This document shows, in pieces, positions 5,551 through 6,000 of a stretch of 6,000 nt of DNA (positions within the stretch are counted from its first letter, which is position 1; every line of letters starts with the position of its first letter). This DNA comes from an uncultured Christensenella sp. GTDB taxonomy: Bacteria > Bacillota > Clostridia > Christensenellales > UBA1242. Position numbers and translations under genes: made by a program. Location of the stretch: contig CASEYA010000067.1 in the NCBI GenBank assembly GCA_949291975.1, positions 1 through 6,000 on the forward strand, in the 5' to 3' direction. Below the pieces are notes generated by a model that saw only the letters and a list, made by a program, of their open reading frames with translations, was not told where the DNA came from and did not search any database.

Positions 5551-5569
5551 GATAAGGGAGTGTAATTTG

Positions 5570-5761
5570 ATGAAACTAAACAGAAAACAATTACAATTAA
5601 TTTTAGCTTTATCTGATGCGACCAAACCTAGTTATATAGATTATTTTGTTTTTAATGATGATAATGAATTGATTGGCATACAAGAAAATTCTCCATTATT
5701 GATTCAAAATATTTTTAATAACTATAAAAAAATATTAATACAGAGGAGTATAAATGAATAG
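5570..5761 (+). CDS. Hypothetical 63-residue protein upstream of a PHP-domain gene
   Basis: The product begins MKLNRKQLQLILALSD and ends LIQRSINE; I do not recognise it. It looks like a small soluble protein: a helix at about 3-15, a strand-like YIDYFVFNDDNELIGIQ (22-38), and a second helix at about 42-58. AAGGGAG (5554-5560) is 9 nt before the ATG at 5570; a TTG at 5567, 6 nt from the site, is an alternative start adding one residue. Its 3' end overlaps the next gene by 8 nt and contains that gene's Shine-Dalgarno, so the two are co-translated and probably work together. Codon use is unlike the genes to the left: 6 of 9 leucines are TTA and 5 of 9 isoleucines are ATA. Confidence 0.75.
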   Translation: MKLNRKQLQLILALSDATKPSYIDYFVFNDDNELIGIQENSPLLIQNIFNNYKKILIQRSINE

Positions 5762-6000
5762 AACAAAAGTAGATTTGCATGTCCATGTGGATAACCGTGC
5801 TAATAAAGAATATTTAATTTCCAAACTGCAAGAGGCTGAGAAAAATGGAGTGAAGGCAGTTTCTTTTTTAGAGCATAATTTGATGAAGGCGTATGAAAAA
5901 GATGGACCTTTGGCTCAAATTATACAAGAAGAAGGCATTGACAAATATTATAGTGGAAAATTAATTGCTGGTTGTGAGTTTGACTGCGTATTAGTGAATG
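5754..6000 (+). CDS. PHP-domain metallophosphoesterase, partial (3' end beyond window)
   Basis: Only the first 82 residues are present. The N-terminus KVDLHVHVD carries PHP motif I (Asp7, His9, His11), and SFLEHN (37-42) corresponds to motif II, usually TDHN, with His41 as metal ligand. LIAGCEFD (70-77) fits motif III with Glu75. PHP enzymes bind two or three metal ions and hydrolyse phosphoesters; members include histidinol phosphatase, nucleases and polymerase-associated domains, and they also occur in multidomain proteins. The visible part cannot tell which of these it is. AGAGGAG (5742-5748) lies 5 nt before the ATG, inside the preceding ORF, with an 8-nt gene overlap. It shares the palindrome-covered promoter at 5513-5550. 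Confidence 0.85.
   Translation, partial: MNRTKVDLHVHVDNRANKEYLISKLQEAEKNGVKAVSFLEHNLMKAYEKDGPLAQIIQEEGIDKYYSGKLIAGCEFDCVLVN

Larger units (their letters stand above)
5206..5569. other. AT-rich gene-free gap with regulatory-looking elements
   Basis: I find no coding region in this gap. It contains the candidate small RNA (5285-5393), an 11-bp direct repeat TTTAAGTTAAA (5458-5468 and 5471-5481), three copies of ATTGAAAAT (5284, 5421, 5512; two act as possible -35 boxes), and the promoter with palindrome at 5513-5550. rplJ, which often follows rplA, is absent. Confidence 0.6.

Overview
The window is AT-rich bacterial chromosome. It carries a housekeeping block in the order rpmG, secE, nusG, rplK, rplA on the + strand. 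Strong purine-rich Shine-Dalgarno sites, the four-cysteine L33 and AT-rich spacers fit a Firmicutes-like (Bacillota, perhaps uncultured Clostridia-type) organism. The SecE, NusG and L11 proteins are all somewhat divergent from textbook members, so the lineage cannot be named from the sequence alone.

Layout: 1-341 is gene-free and holds a degenerate 101-bp tandem repeat. It ends in a good intrinsic terminator for a 577-residue minus-strand gene (342-2075) of unknown function, whose N-terminal half shows alpha/beta-hydrolase-like motifs. That gene is divergent from rpmG; each side has its own recognisable promoter. rpmG-secE-nusG (2351-3612) form the protein-export, transcription-elongation and ribosome block. 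A small unrecognised charged ORF (3632-3838) and an AT-rich leader separate nusG from rplK-rplA (4045-5167). The rplK leader can fold into a structure resembling the L1-binding site of 23S rRNA, which suggests autoregulation of L11/L1 synthesis by L1. A strong terminator closes the rplKA unit; rplJ-rplL do not follow.

The right end (5206-6000) has a different character. It has an AT-rich gap with a possible small RNA (promoter, two hairpins, U-tract), then a near-consensus promoter whose -10 box lies inside a perfect 20-bp palindrome. After that come two overlapping genes, a 63-residue unknown protein and the start of a PHP-domain phosphoesterase. These two genes prefer TTA and ATA codons, unlike the CTT/ATT-preferring genes to the left, and may be a separately regulated, possibly acquired, unit continuing past the window.
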